Below are positions 11,476 to 22,481 of a DNA stretch of 64,000 nt, piece by piece. The translations under genes and the position numbers were made by a program. The notes below the pieces were generated by a model that saw only the letters and a program-made list of their open reading frames with translations, did no database searches and was not told where the DNA came from. The DNA lies in assembly GCA_028564925.1 (NCBI GenBank), contig CM053026.1, positions 127,559,150-127,623,149 of the forward strand, given 5' to 3'. Each line of letters begins with the position of its first letter. Within the stretch, counting starts at the first letter, position 1. This DNA comes from Lithobates sylvaticus (lineage: Eukaryota; Chordata; Amphibia; Anura; Ranidae).

Positions 11476-12257
11476 ACTCAGCCACAAGGGAAGCCCTCTC
11501 AGCATTCCGGCCTTCGACCAGGTACGTAACAGATTTGCTGACTGGGAGGCACCATAAGAAGCTTGTCCCTGCACAACTGCCCAGAACCCAGAGAAATACT
11601 TCTGGGTAAGGCATACACATTACAGTCCTCTCTGCCTCCCCACAATACAGCATGTCTTTACTTAGTGGTTAATTTGTAGGCTGGATCACTGTCACAAAGG
11701 GTTGGAGATGGGGTGTGTGCATAGCTCTGTGTAAGATTTGACTTTCAGAACGTTAAAACTTGAATGGAAAGGTAGGTACAGGCAGAAAAGTAAAGTACAG
11801 GCTTCTTGTGGTACCTCCCAAGTTGTATAGGCACTAGGGTGCCCACGTGTCCCGGTTTGCCCGGGACAATTCCTCAATTAGCAGGTCTGTCCCAGGACCC
11901 GGGCACCCTCATTCCGGGGCAATACAGTATGAAATTGACAGATTGAGCAAACCCCGCCATAGCGCTGGCGCTCGCTCTGCTTCCAGCTCCACCTCCACCT
12001 CCACCTGAGACTCTGGCCCCTGGTTGATAGAGCCTGGTGGATAGCAACCAGGGACCTCACAGCCGCGACTCACTTTGCCCAGCATGCAAAGCGGTGCTCA
12101 CAGCCATGACTCACTCTGCCAGCATGCAAAGCAGAGAAGTTAACTTTCTCCTCCTCCGCGCCGAACGCTCTCCACCATGCCGGACGAGGCTGTCAGCGGG
12201 GGCAGCCCCAAAGATACCAATCCACTGGCAATGCAGTGTGGGTTAGGATCTCCATGG

Positions 12258-13378
12258 ACAGCGATCAGGAAAAAGGTAAAAAGGGGGGAGGGGGCAGTAG
12301 TGTGGGGGGGTCTGCACTGAGGGAGGAGGGTCAGTACTGTGGGGGGGTCGGTACATAGTGGGGGGTCCATACTGAGGGAGGGGGGTCTGTACTTAGTGAG
12401 GGGTTCTGTACTGAGGGAGGGGGTCTATTCTTAGTCAGGGGGGTCTAAACTGATGGAGGAGGGGTCTGTATTTAGTGGGGGGTCTATACTGAGGGGGGTC
12501 CGTACTGAGGGAGAGGATCTATACTTAGTGGAGGGGGTTCCGTACTGAGGGAGGGGGTCTATACTTAGTGGAGGGGGGGTCCGTACAGAGGGAGGGGGTC
12601 TATACTTAGTGGAGGGGGATCCGTACTGAGGGAAGGGGTCTATAGTTAGTGGAGGGGTATCCGTACTGAGGGAGGGGATCTATACTTAGTGGAGGGGGTT
12701 CCGTACTGAGGGAGGGGGTCTATACTTAGTGGAGGGGGGGTCCGTACTGAGGGAGGGGGTCTATACTTAGTGGAGGGGGGTCTGTACTGAGGGAGGGGGT
12801 CTATACTTAGTGGAGGGGGGTCTGTACTGAGGGAGGGGATCTATACTTAGTGGAGGGGGGGTTCGTACTGAGGGAGGGGATCTATACTTAGTGGAGGGGG
12901 GTTCGTACTGAGGGAGGGGGTCTATAGTTAGTGGAGGGGGATCCATACTGAGGGAGGGGGTCTATAGTTAGTGGAGGGGGATCCATAATGAGGGAGGGGG
13001 TCTATAGTTAGTGGAGGGGGGTCCGTTCTGAGGGAGGGGGGTTTGTACTGAGGGAGGGGGTCTATACATAGTGGAGAGGGGGGTCTGTACTGAGGGAGGG
13101 GGTCTATACATAGTGGAGGGGGGGGACCATATTGAGGGAGGGGGTTCATAGTTAGTTGAGGGGGGATCTGTACTGAGGGAGGGGGGCCTGTACATAGTGG
13201 AGAGGGGGGTCCGTACTGAGGGAGGGGGTATATAGTTAGTGAAGGGGGGTTCCGTACTGAGGGAGGGGGTCTATATTTAGTGGAGGGGGGGTTCCATACT
13301 GAGGGAGGGGGGTCTATACATAGTGGAGAGGGGGGTCCGTACTGAGGGAGGGGGGTCTGTACTAAGGGAGGGGGTCTA
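12258..13378. repeat. G-rich minisatellite, about 42-bp unit, roughly 25 copies
   Basis: Unit approximately GAGGGAGGGGGTCTATACTTAGTGGAGGGGGGTCCGTACT, here described in parts: GAGGGAGGGGG, TCTATACTTAGTGGAGG and GGGTCCGTACT. The + strand has many runs of three or more G at close spacing, so G-quadruplex formation is plausible. Frames across it on the minus strand give Pro-Pro-Ser repeats, which I treat as spurious. Confidence 0.9.
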
Positions 13379-13494
13379 TTATTACAATGTAATAATACAA
13401 ATACTTTTCAAGCATGGTGTTGGGATAATATAAGTGCTAAAACCAGCCATTCACCTGAAAAATCCCATCAACCCCAAGACTACATTCAACACAA

Positions 13495-13514
13495 CCCCCC
13501 CCCCCCCCCCCCCC
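13495..13514. repeat. Poly-C tract
   Basis: Twenty consecutive C residues near the right end of the hAT-type element. Confidence 0.95.
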
Positions 13515-13575
13515 AGTCCTTCCCAAAATTGGCCCTGAATGGCAGTTTGGGAAATGTGGTCACCCTAATAGGCAC

Positions 13576-14548
13576 AGGGCAGAATTTCTTATTATTACAT
13601 TTCTCCAGTGTGTGCATAATCCCTACGTTTGCTATTATGTTATAGATCCCAAAACCTGAAAAAAATGTAGTATAGTCTATTCAAAGCCTACAGCACCATC
13701 ATCTCTGTAAGGCCATAAGGCCATTGCAGCTTTGCACACACACTGAAGAAGGAGCAGTGGCTCAGTTCAGAATCATGTAACAAGAGACTACAATCCCAAG
13801 CAAAAGCAGTGTAACAAGTCTGCTGAATTTGGTTGCTATTGGATGGATGGGATATGGATTATAGAGAACTTGAAATAAAAGTTAGTAACTTTCTGAGTTA
13901 GCATTGTAGGAGTGTTTTTGGTAGTACGGTAATTGCAGGTCAGTGATTGTTTTTTTGTTGCCTTGTGGTACTTTTAATGAGCACCCTTGTGTATGAGTTC
14001 TTAGTGGTGTACACAAAACAGATAATACCAAACAGAAGGTTTGAGCATTACAAAACTTGGATAAAATCTTGTTAGAATGATAAAAAAATGTTATGTATTT
14101 ATAAAAGCCAAATGAAAATGCATGAGAAGAAAAATAGACTCTGAATCATCATAATCTGCAAATGGTAGAAAAAGCAAAGACAGGGAATAATTAGGAAATG
14201 TAATAGTGACATATGCTGAAATTAAAAGACATTCGAACAGCATCTAGAGAATTCCCTCGTAATTGATGGTTGGAAACAGTGTGGGAAACTATGTAGAAAA
14301 CAACATATGTATAATACACTTATGTGGTCGAAAGATATTTAGAGGTTATTGTTCACTGAAAGATGTTTTAACCAATATTTTCTAATGGAAGTGGTTTGTT
14401 TTGTTATTTCCCTACCAAGAAATATTTATTCTTGTCATAAGAAGCTAGGAGGACACTCTCAGAAATAAAATGTATTAAAATGTGATATTTACAAGAGCAG
14501 TAATATACTTATCATACATAAGCCCCGAATGATCTCCTTCTGATTGTG
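13576..14548. other. Unassigned AT-rich sequence
   Basis: About 970 bp without a recognisable repeat end or coding domain. Confidence 0.4.
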
Positions 14549-14556
14549 CTGATCAG

Positions 14557-15075
14557 CAGCAGCGGCTGGGGGTACATTTTTTGGGGGGTGGCAAACAGTG
14601 CACCCACAGCCCCCCCCCCCGGTCGGTTAGGTCACCTGCACCGCACCCTTCCTTGGTTCGGTCGGATGGTCGGTTACCAGCCCCGCACTTACCCCATCTA
14701 TGGCGTGGGCTGCGCTTCCCTCCGGGCATCGGACGGCGGCTCCCACTGCGTCTCCTCCTCTGCATCATGGCACCTTCCCACGTGCGTCTCCTCCCTTCTC
14801 CTGCCTCTTAGGCCAATTAGAATACTTCTCCTTTCAGCTAATCAGGAAACGGGCCTCACGACTCGATTCCTGATTGGCCGGTAGGAGAATCAGGAAGCAA
14901 ATATTCATCCTTTTTTGAAGCCTATTAGAGCCTCTGGCCATCATGTGCTTAAAAAATAAGAAAAACCCTGATTGGAATCTATGCATCTGGCACCCACATG
15001 TAGATTAGGGGGCCGAATGCATGGATGGGGAGGCCACGCCTGTGCACCCTGCATTACGGCCTGCCACCGCCATTG
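14557..15075. mobile_element. hAT-type element, CAGTGGCGGC family (copy 2)
   Basis: Left end CAGCAGCGGCTGG; the right end reversed reads CAATGGCGGTGG. Near-duplication CTGATCAG at 14549-14556 and CTTATCAG at 15076-15083. It matches the copy at 6207-7199 in TTTTGGGGGGTGGCAAACAG, GCACTTACCCCATCTA and CTGATTGGCCGG. It is uninterrupted and shows where the 489-bp insert sits in the other copy. Confidence 0.75.
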
Positions 15076-15083
15076 CTTATCAG

Positions 15084-15904
15084 AACTTTTGACTGTTGGA
15101 AGTAGATTTAAAATGAACGCTACCCAGAACCGAGTGTGTATAATGGGAGATTATTGGGATTCTGAGGCTTAGTAGAGTATTTTACCAATTATGTTGAGGA
15201 TAATGGCAGCTAAGTTAGTTAAATGCAGGTCCTGAATAATTCTCAAAGTTGATGGCTGGCCATTTGTTATAGGCTTTAGGTAGAGCTAATAGACCATTTT
15301 AAAAGCAGATCTAAAGGAGTTGGGATGGAAGATGGAAGCAATATTGTTGCTTGCAGCACAATGGTAAACCAACATCTGGGTTTGACATGTTCCCCTTAAA
15401 CAGCTTCATACTCCTACTGCTCCACAGCTGTCATCAACATCTTCTCTGAAGCCTCACTTGCTGTTGGCATCTTTTTCTTTTACTAATTGGTTGGCCCATC
15501 ATGACTCAACTATCACACATGTTTGAAGGAGTTACGCCCTCCCCCCAGCACTAGATTTGACTATTCAGTATCTCACAGATGCCAGAAGTATACAGTGCAC
15601 TGCATATGTGCAGCAGGTAGTGTTACAGAAAACATTTTGCTAGCAAGTTTTTTTTAAATATAGAAGTGAAATACAAAATCTCTTCTACAAAATAGAAAGG
15701 CGTTCTAACAAAATTCCCTGCATACTGGACAGAGGTGGTGCATCTTGATTTATTGTCCATTGGGGAGGCTGGATGTGAAGAGGTGACATAGGAAGATATG
15801 AACCTCACCTGTCTGCTGTGCAGTGTGAAAGAAATGTGTGTAAATCACAAGTCTGTTGTGTGGAATTAGGAGACCCTTTGACAGGTATTTGATACATTTA
15901 GATA
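15084..15904. other. Unassigned sequence
   Basis: No recognisable gene or repeat end. Confidence 0.4.
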
Positions 15905-16240
15905 AAAGTAAAACCTTGGTTTGAGAGCTTTTTGAAAGACAAGCAAAATACATTTTGCCTTGATATACAAGACTTGATATACAAGTAGCAAGTATACAAG
16001 TTGACATACAAGCGATGTCTTGATATACAAGTAGCACAATGTCACAAATGAGTATAAAAGAGAAGAGAGGCGCCTCTAAGTGTAGCAATATGATTGCATT
16101 TAATGAAGGTACAACATTTAGCAACTCACATGATTGATGATTAAAACAGGCACATCTAAATATGCAGGCACCCGGGGTAAAGCTGTTCGTTGTGTAGTTT
16201 GCTATTTGCCTGGAGTTTCTCTTTAACAATGTTAACAGAC
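15905..16240. repeat. Dispersed repeat with TTGATATACAAG motifs
   Basis: CTTGATATACAAG occurs three times (about 15958-16031), next to ACCTTGGTTTGAGAGC and GAGGCGCCTCTAAGTGTAGC. I recall this style of repeat from frog genomes. Class and ends are not resolved. Confidence 0.45.
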
Positions 16241-17299
16241 CATATAAGCTTTTTGTCATCTAATCATAGTTAAACATTCATTATTACAAATACCATTTAG
16301 ACAGTGATGTGCAGTGTAAGGTGTGCGTTTATCCAATAAATGGTGCACATTTTACTCTGTCTTCCTTAGCGGGAAGTCTGTTTTAGTGTGAGAGAACATG
16401 ACTAAAATGAATATATTCCCCCAATCCCAGCGAGGTGACCATGGTGCTTCACATGGCTAGTAAGATGTTACTGTTGCAACATAGCAAAAATGTACTTTTT
16501 AATTGAAATCTCCAACTTACAACTAATGACCCTGACCCCACATGCTCTCCATCTTCTATAAATTCTTCATCAGTCAATTACTCCAAAATCTATGGAAGGT
16601 CCCCTTAAACACGTTTGCAAAACATGGCAAAATATCTAAAAAAATTGTTACTATGGCCACTGGATGACATAAACCTTTTGTGTACATATTAAAATTGCAC
16701 TTTTGTTATCTTATATTTGGGATTATACTTTCTCTAAACAACTTAACGCACTGATCGGTGTTACTACGCAATCAATTTCTTATGACAGTTGGACATAATG
16801 GGAACGATTAATAAATAGAATCTGAGACAAACTATATCTCAGCTTTGTCTCAACTGGAGCTCAGCCAATCAGCTTTAAATTTCCATTTTCTATGCTGTCT
16901 GGAAAAAAGATAGAAGCCAACTGGCTGCTATGGACAACAGTCCCATTTAAGATAGAACTTGTCTTGGACACTTTTCATTAATTCCCCCAGTGAGTTTCTA
17001 GGAATGCCAAATACCTGTTGATCTATAAAATGTACTCTACACTTTCATTTTGGGAAAAGCATTGTGTGCAATTCTTATAAAGCCCAAACTTTGTATGAAA
17101 TTATTATTTTGCTTTAGACTTTCAGAGCAGTATTTTTCTGATCGGATCATCCAAAAATGGTGCTTCCCAATGATTAGATTTCCTTTTTCATGCAAGTGTA
17201 GGGCAACCCTAAACTAGGGCTGCTAGTTAAATGTCCCAGGTTCTATTTCCGCTAGTGCAGAAGCCAGGCAAACTGCAACTTCATACACTGATTTAGGGA
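16241..17299. other. Unassigned sequence
   Basis: About 1 kb with no gene domain or repeat terminus I recognise. Confidence 0.4.
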
Positions 17300-17815
17300 C
17301 ACAGTCCATAAGTGATTTTTTTAAGTTTTATTGCAGCATTAACTTGGATAGGTTCAGAGAGCTGTGGGATACTCCACATTACTAACTGGAACAACGAGTA
17401 GTAGCTCTGCTGGACAGTCCCTTAATCAGTGGGTCATTAAGTGGACAGCACTGGGGCACCTATAGAAATGTCTCAGCCCAGGCAAGCCTTGTACTTTGAG
17501 CAGCAGGGGTGATAAAAGCAAACATTCACTGAGATTCTCTCCCCCTCTGGGTCAGCACTCACAATGTCCTTCCTGCTTGGAATTTTCCTCTCCTCTCGGA
17601 TTTCAGAAGACAGGCTGTCTCCCTCTTGATCCCTGAAAGTGTTTTGTGGCTGAGCAGACCCTCCCAAGAATGGCTTGGATTCTGATGAGCAGGGTGGGCC
17701 TTCAGCAATTCAGCCAGGAAGGCAGACGGACCTCCCTGGCTGGGATCTTCTCCTTCTTGACAAAAACCCTGGGCTTTGGGCTCCAGACTACCGAGCAGCC
17801 TGGCATAAGGGTGAT
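17300..17815 (-). mobile_element. LTR-like fragment, related to the LTR at 62.6-64 kb
   Basis: Shares AGTTTTATTGCAG, TTGGATAGG, GCTGTGGGATACTCNA and CAGTCCCTTAA order with 62650-62760, and further similarity around 17690. Read on the minus strand, TGCAATAAAACTTA supplies a polyadenylation signal. It is an old, incomplete copy with no internal genes. Confidence 0.45.
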
Positions 17816-18247
17816 ACACAAGTCAAGGTCAAATGTGTATAGTCTACAGATGTTGCACTTTCGACATACAGCCCATACATGACCTGTAAAAATGTAAGGT
17901 GCTCATTGCAGGGGCCCCTCCTAGCCTTAAGGCATGGATCCTTATAGGCCATGACACATCAGCTTGCAATTCATGTGGCTACATTTTTTCAAAATAAATC
18001 AAGGAAAGGAAAACTTCATGGAGTGCTGGTGACTTTCTACTTTGGATAGGGTCAAATCCTGTGCAACAATTTTTACTGGTAAATTATTTACAAGAGTATG
18101 CCTTATGACCTTGGATATATCACTTATTCCACCAGCAAAAACCCATGAACTGTACAGTACCATTGACAATAAGGACCTGGTTGGACTGTGTTGGCAGGCA
18201 GGTTTCAAAGGTTTAGTATCTTAGTACATTGCTAAATTGGGATCAGG
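17816..18247. other. Unassigned sequence
   Basis: No recognised feature. Confidence 0.35.
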
Positions 18248-19550
18248 ATGAGCTCTCAGTCTCTTCTACAATCCTGGAATTTAAGAAAGCTGTAACCGTT
18301 TTTTGCATTGATACAGTAAACGTTAGGAATGGAAGTTTGCTGGAAAAAAACATTTGATGCAACAGACAGCATGGATTCATGAGACAGAAGTTGTCAGACA
18401 AACCTTATTTCTTTGTATGAGGAGGTAAGTAAAACCTTGGACAGAGGCATGGCTGTGGACGTGGTATACTTGTATTTTGCAAAAGCGTTTGATACAGTTC
18501 CCCACACACGGCTCATGTGTAAGGTAAGGTCTACAGGCTTGGAAATATCGGTTTGTAAATGGATAGAAAACTGTCTAAATGACAGAATTCAGAGAGTCGT
18601 GGTTAATGGTTCTTACTCTGAATGGTCTAAGGTTATCAGTGGTGTGTACCCCAAGGTTCAGTGCAGATGACACCAAGCTATGCAGTGAATAACGTCCTTA
18701 CAGGAGGTTTCCAATTTACAAGCCGACATCAATGCTCTGTCTAATTGGGCGACTATGTGGCAGATGAGGTTTAATGTTGATAAATGTAAAGTTATGCACT
18801 TGGGGGCTAAGAATATGCACGCATCATACATGCTAGGGGGAGTACAACTGGGGGAATATGTAGTGGAGAAGGATCTGGGGGTTTTGGTAATCATAAGCTC
18901 AATAATAGCATGCAATATATAATTTTGCCCCTGTTCAAAGCATTAGTAAGACCTCATCTGGAATATGCAGTTCAGTTTTGGGCACCAGTTCTCAAAAAGG
19001 ATATCGGGGAACTGGAGAAAGTGCAAGAAGGGCAACCAAACTGATAAGAGGCATGGAGGAGCTCAGCTATGAGGAAAGATTAGAGGAACTGAATTTATTC
19101 ACTCTTGAGAAGAGGAGAATAAGGGGGGATATGATCAACATGTACAAATTTATAAGGGGTCCATATAGTGAACTTGGTGTTGAGTTATTCACTTATGGTC
19201 AACACAGAGGACAAGGGGGGCACTCTTACGTCTAGAGGAAAAGAGATTTCATCTCCAAATACAGAAAGGTTTCTTCACAGTAAGAGCTGTGAAAATGTGG
19301 AATAGACTCCCTCCAGAGGTGGTTCTGGCTAACTCAGTAGATTGCTTTAAGAGGCCTGGATACTTTCCTAAATGTACATAATATAACTGGGTACTAAGGT
19401 AAAGTTGATCCAGGGATCAACTGTGGGTATAGAATGGGGTATATTGGATTGTACGATAGTTTTTATTTTTATCTATTATTTCTTTTTTTATGGTTGAACT
19501 GGATGGACTTGTGTCTTTTTTCGGCCTAGCTAACTATGTAACTATGTAAC
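18248..19550 (+). mobile_element. CR1-type LINE, 5'-truncated copy
   Basis: The same family style as the element at the window start. It begins within the reverse transcriptase and ends GGACTTGTGTC, then CTAACTATGTAACTATGTAAC at 19530-19550. The 5' truncation is typical of incomplete target-primed reverse transcription. Confidence 0.85.
18375..19320 (+). pseudogene. CR1 reverse transcriptase remnant
   Basis: VDVVYLYFAKAFDTVPH is at about 18452-18500. The text then passes from VYPKVQC straight into ADDTKLC at about 18660-18680, so a stretch of the palm before the catalytic box, about 30 codons in relatives, is deleted. The thumb region and the end motif [18 protein letters not shown] follow in another frame. 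Non-functional. Confidence 0.8.
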
Positions 19551-20117
19551 TGTCACGAGAAATTTTTAAACAGAATACTTCATTCCTGACCTGTTCCTGG
19601 AAATCATCGTTTTTGGTCTATCTTACTGGCTTTATCACAGAAAGCTGAGCTCAAGTTTTCCCTTTTTTCCTTACTTTCAGTAGTGGAGAGTGTCATCTCT
19701 ATTCTTCAACATCTTCTTTTCTTCAGAAATTCCTCTTCTCAATGCTGCAGTGATCCAAACTCTTCATTGCCTTAATGAACTGCTGCAGACATCTAGTTGT
19801 GTGACACCTGCTATTAATTTATTTATTTATTTTACTTTTTTAACAGACCAAGCTCCTGCAAAATCTGGCATTTAGAGTTTTGAGCGGTGCTTACAATGAT
19901 CAGCTTTTATTCAATCTTGTAAAAACTTTATCCCAAAAGGAATTTTTTTTTTTGCTGTATCTTGTATGTTAGTGGGAGTTTGGTTTTAATTTGTTAGGCA
20001 CCTCCATCTAAATCTGCTAGTGCAGCTAACATTACTCTTTACTTTAATACCACTTAAAACAGTGTTATAGTTTGTCCCAACCCCTGTTGCTGTTGCTAGA
20101 CAACAGTCTTCTTGTGC
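19551..20117. other. Unassigned sequence
   Basis: No gene or repeat end recognised. Confidence 0.35.
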
Positions 20118-20121
20118 TTAA

Positions 20122-20400
20122 AGTGGGGTGCCCATTTAAAAAAAAAAATTAAAAGTCAGCAGCTACAAATACTGCAGCTGCTGACTTTTTAATAATCGGA
20201 CACTTACCTGTCCCAGGGTCCAGCGATGCGGGGGATCGAAGCCCAGCTTGCCCCCCCCCCCTCCACTGAAGGAGGCAGACTACGAGGGACCCCATAGCAA
20301 CAGCCATTTAGAGGTGAGTTAAAAAAATATATTTTTCCAAATGTTTTTTTTTTTTTTTTTAGGAACATTCATGCTTTTTTTTTTTGGGTGCAACCCCACT
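20122..20400. mobile_element. TTAA-flanked MITE (piggyBac-type target), AGTGGGG family
   Basis: TTAA at 20118-20121 and 20401-20404. Left end AGTGGGGTGCCC; the right end reversed reads AGTGGGGTTGCACCC. A hairpin AAAAGTCAGCAGCT / AGCTGCTGACTTTT lies inside. 279 bp, no coding capacity. Confidence 0.75.
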
Positions 20401-20404
20401 TTAA

Positions 20405-22097
20405 ATGTAGAATAAAAACACAAAATAAAGCAAGTGTATTAATAAAAAAGAAATATTGTCAATGCTATCATTATGTATATTAACCACATACAATTATCAG
20501 AACACAATACTTTTCATAACAGTAGCATAACATTAAGAATAAAAAATATATTGCTACAATGGGAACTGCCTGTGTATACCTTATTAATGAAGTATAGGAA
20601 AGTGCAGGTTTAAAGGAAAAAATGAAAAATGCTGGGTCTATCATATATCATTTACCTTCCGCAAGTGATATAATCCTCATTTCATATGGAAAATCTTGCT
20701 ATAACACACCTAATGGATCCTAACTTAAAAGAATGGATGACTGCATCATCATTAGCATTTAAATTCTTTCAAATACTTTATGATTATATGATTAATCAGT
20801 AATAGCCGTAGCGCCTGTTTTCTCAATCAGATAACATTACATTGTCAGGGTTTTCAGGAAATCGCCTAATAATAGGCCAGCTTAAAGACGTATTCCTGTC
20901 TATCCTTCCGTTGGTATCTCTATGTGTTCTTAATTAAAGTGTCTTAAGTTAGTGTATTCTAAATTTAAACACTTCCCATACTAATACTCATATCTGGTTT
21001 ATTTTCCAAAGGAAAGACTCTTCAGATATGTTGTAGTGTTCCACTCACTCACCTCTCCTTCACAGGGCTATATTTCCTTGTCTTTATCAACAAGAGATAG
21101 GGCCCCCTTTGAACACTCTATTAAGGAAGGAAAAGTCTGGAATAATAGAAACAGTGGAGCTGTAGGAAAATGAAGCTTACGTGGTCATTTAGTGATAAAA
21201 ATGATTTAATAGGTACATTTCCACATTTCATTTGTCCAGGAGTTAAGCACCTCCATTTATGCAGGTTTACTTTTTTTAACCCAGCATGGTCTAAGAGCAT
21301 TTCAAAATTGATGTCTATGTCTTTTAAAGAATGGAACAGGGACATGCACTCATAGCTTCCATCCGTCTCCCATTTGGAGGGACTAGCTCTCTTTTGAGGC
21401 CAAATCCATTTGTCCCTCAGTTGTCTCTCTTTTTGGTCTGGTATGTACAGCATACAAAATGTACTATTTTACTTTTTATCATCTCAGAGCCAAAGTCAGC
21501 GGTATGATGCACTAATGCTGCCAAGGGTGCTGCTGGTGTGCAGAGCTGTGACTACATGTGGTAGGGCATCCAATCTCCATCTCAAAAATAATTCTTCTAG
21601 TGACACAGAATTCTAATCCCTTTTATTGCAATCATATAGAAGTTACCAAACTTTACATATCTTATTATTTTATGCACATTTATTTACCAATTAATATTGT
21701 TACTTTCATAGATACCTCTGGTCTCTGTGGCAGTCACGTTATTTATTGTTACGTACGTGATCTATTGAACTTCTAGTCTATGCCAGCTAGTAAAAGGTTA
21801 CAACAACAAGTACCAACTGAGATAATTCATGCAATCTCTAAATGACCTCTAGTTTATCTTTCCAAGTCCACAAACGCTAATATTACCCATTTCCCAAATA
21901 AAAAAATAATATTTTTTGTTTATCTTTCCAAGTGCTACAACTATAATTCCTGCAACCGTTAATACCCACAGTCCTGTTTACTAAGGAAATCATGAACCAG
22001 CTATAACAGAAGCTAAATTGCTTTTAGGGTATTCCTGTTGCATACAGGCCATTGTCAAAATGTATTTGCTTGGAAATATAGTGTTTACCCATAACTG
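20405..22097. other. Unassigned sequence
   Basis: About 1.7 kb up to the Harbinger element. A 110-codon open frame on the minus strand (21453-21121) contains no domain I recognise; it could be a relic or chance. Confidence 0.4.
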
Positions 22098-22481
22098 TAA
22101 GGCTGCATTCACACCTGAGCGTTTTGTCGCCCTAAGCCGCCCTACGCCTGAAGCTACAAAACGTTCGAGGGGATAAAATACATTATTCTCTATGGAGATC
22201 GTTCACATCTCCACTCCAAAAACGCCTGAAGCCGAACGCCTGAAGCTCAAACAAGGTCCGGACCCTTTTTTGTCGCGCGAATCGGGCAGATTTGGGCGTT
22301 CGTGCCCCCATAGAAACTAATGGAAACGCTCGATTCAAGCGACTAGCGCGACAACGAGCGTTTCTACGGGCGTTTTGTCGCTGCATCTGCTCGAGTGAAG
22401 TAAATTTTTACATGAAGGAAATGACATAACATAACAGGAAGTGCACAGATAACCATTTTAGCAGACATACAGACCAGCAAT

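Larger units (their letters stand above)
11835..13567. mobile_element. hAT-type element swollen by a minisatellite
   Basis: Exact 8-bp target duplication ATAGGCAC at 11827-11834 and 13568-13575. Left end TAGGGTGCCCACGTGTCCC; the right end reversed reads TAGGGTGACCACATTTCCC. The 1733-bp element has no transposase. Most of its length is the minisatellite at 12258-13378. The exact duplication and good termini suggest it inserted as a unit and the array grew inside it. Confidence 0.85.

Noticed and set aside
12928-13195. Proline-rich proteins on the minus strand
   Set aside because: The frames are produced by the minisatellite unit and shift with it.
12258-13378. CRISPR-like array
   Set aside because: Units are contiguous, without spacers, and sit inside a hAT-type element in a eukaryotic genome; it is a minisatellite.
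14546-14884. 112-codon gene over the hAT-type element
   Set aside because: It lies wholly over a dispersed non-coding element, and the copy at 6.2 kb does not preserve the frame.
21121-21453. 110-codon minus-strand gene
   Set aside because: No domain recognised, no start context or splice-linked partner; it could be chance or an unidentifiable relic.
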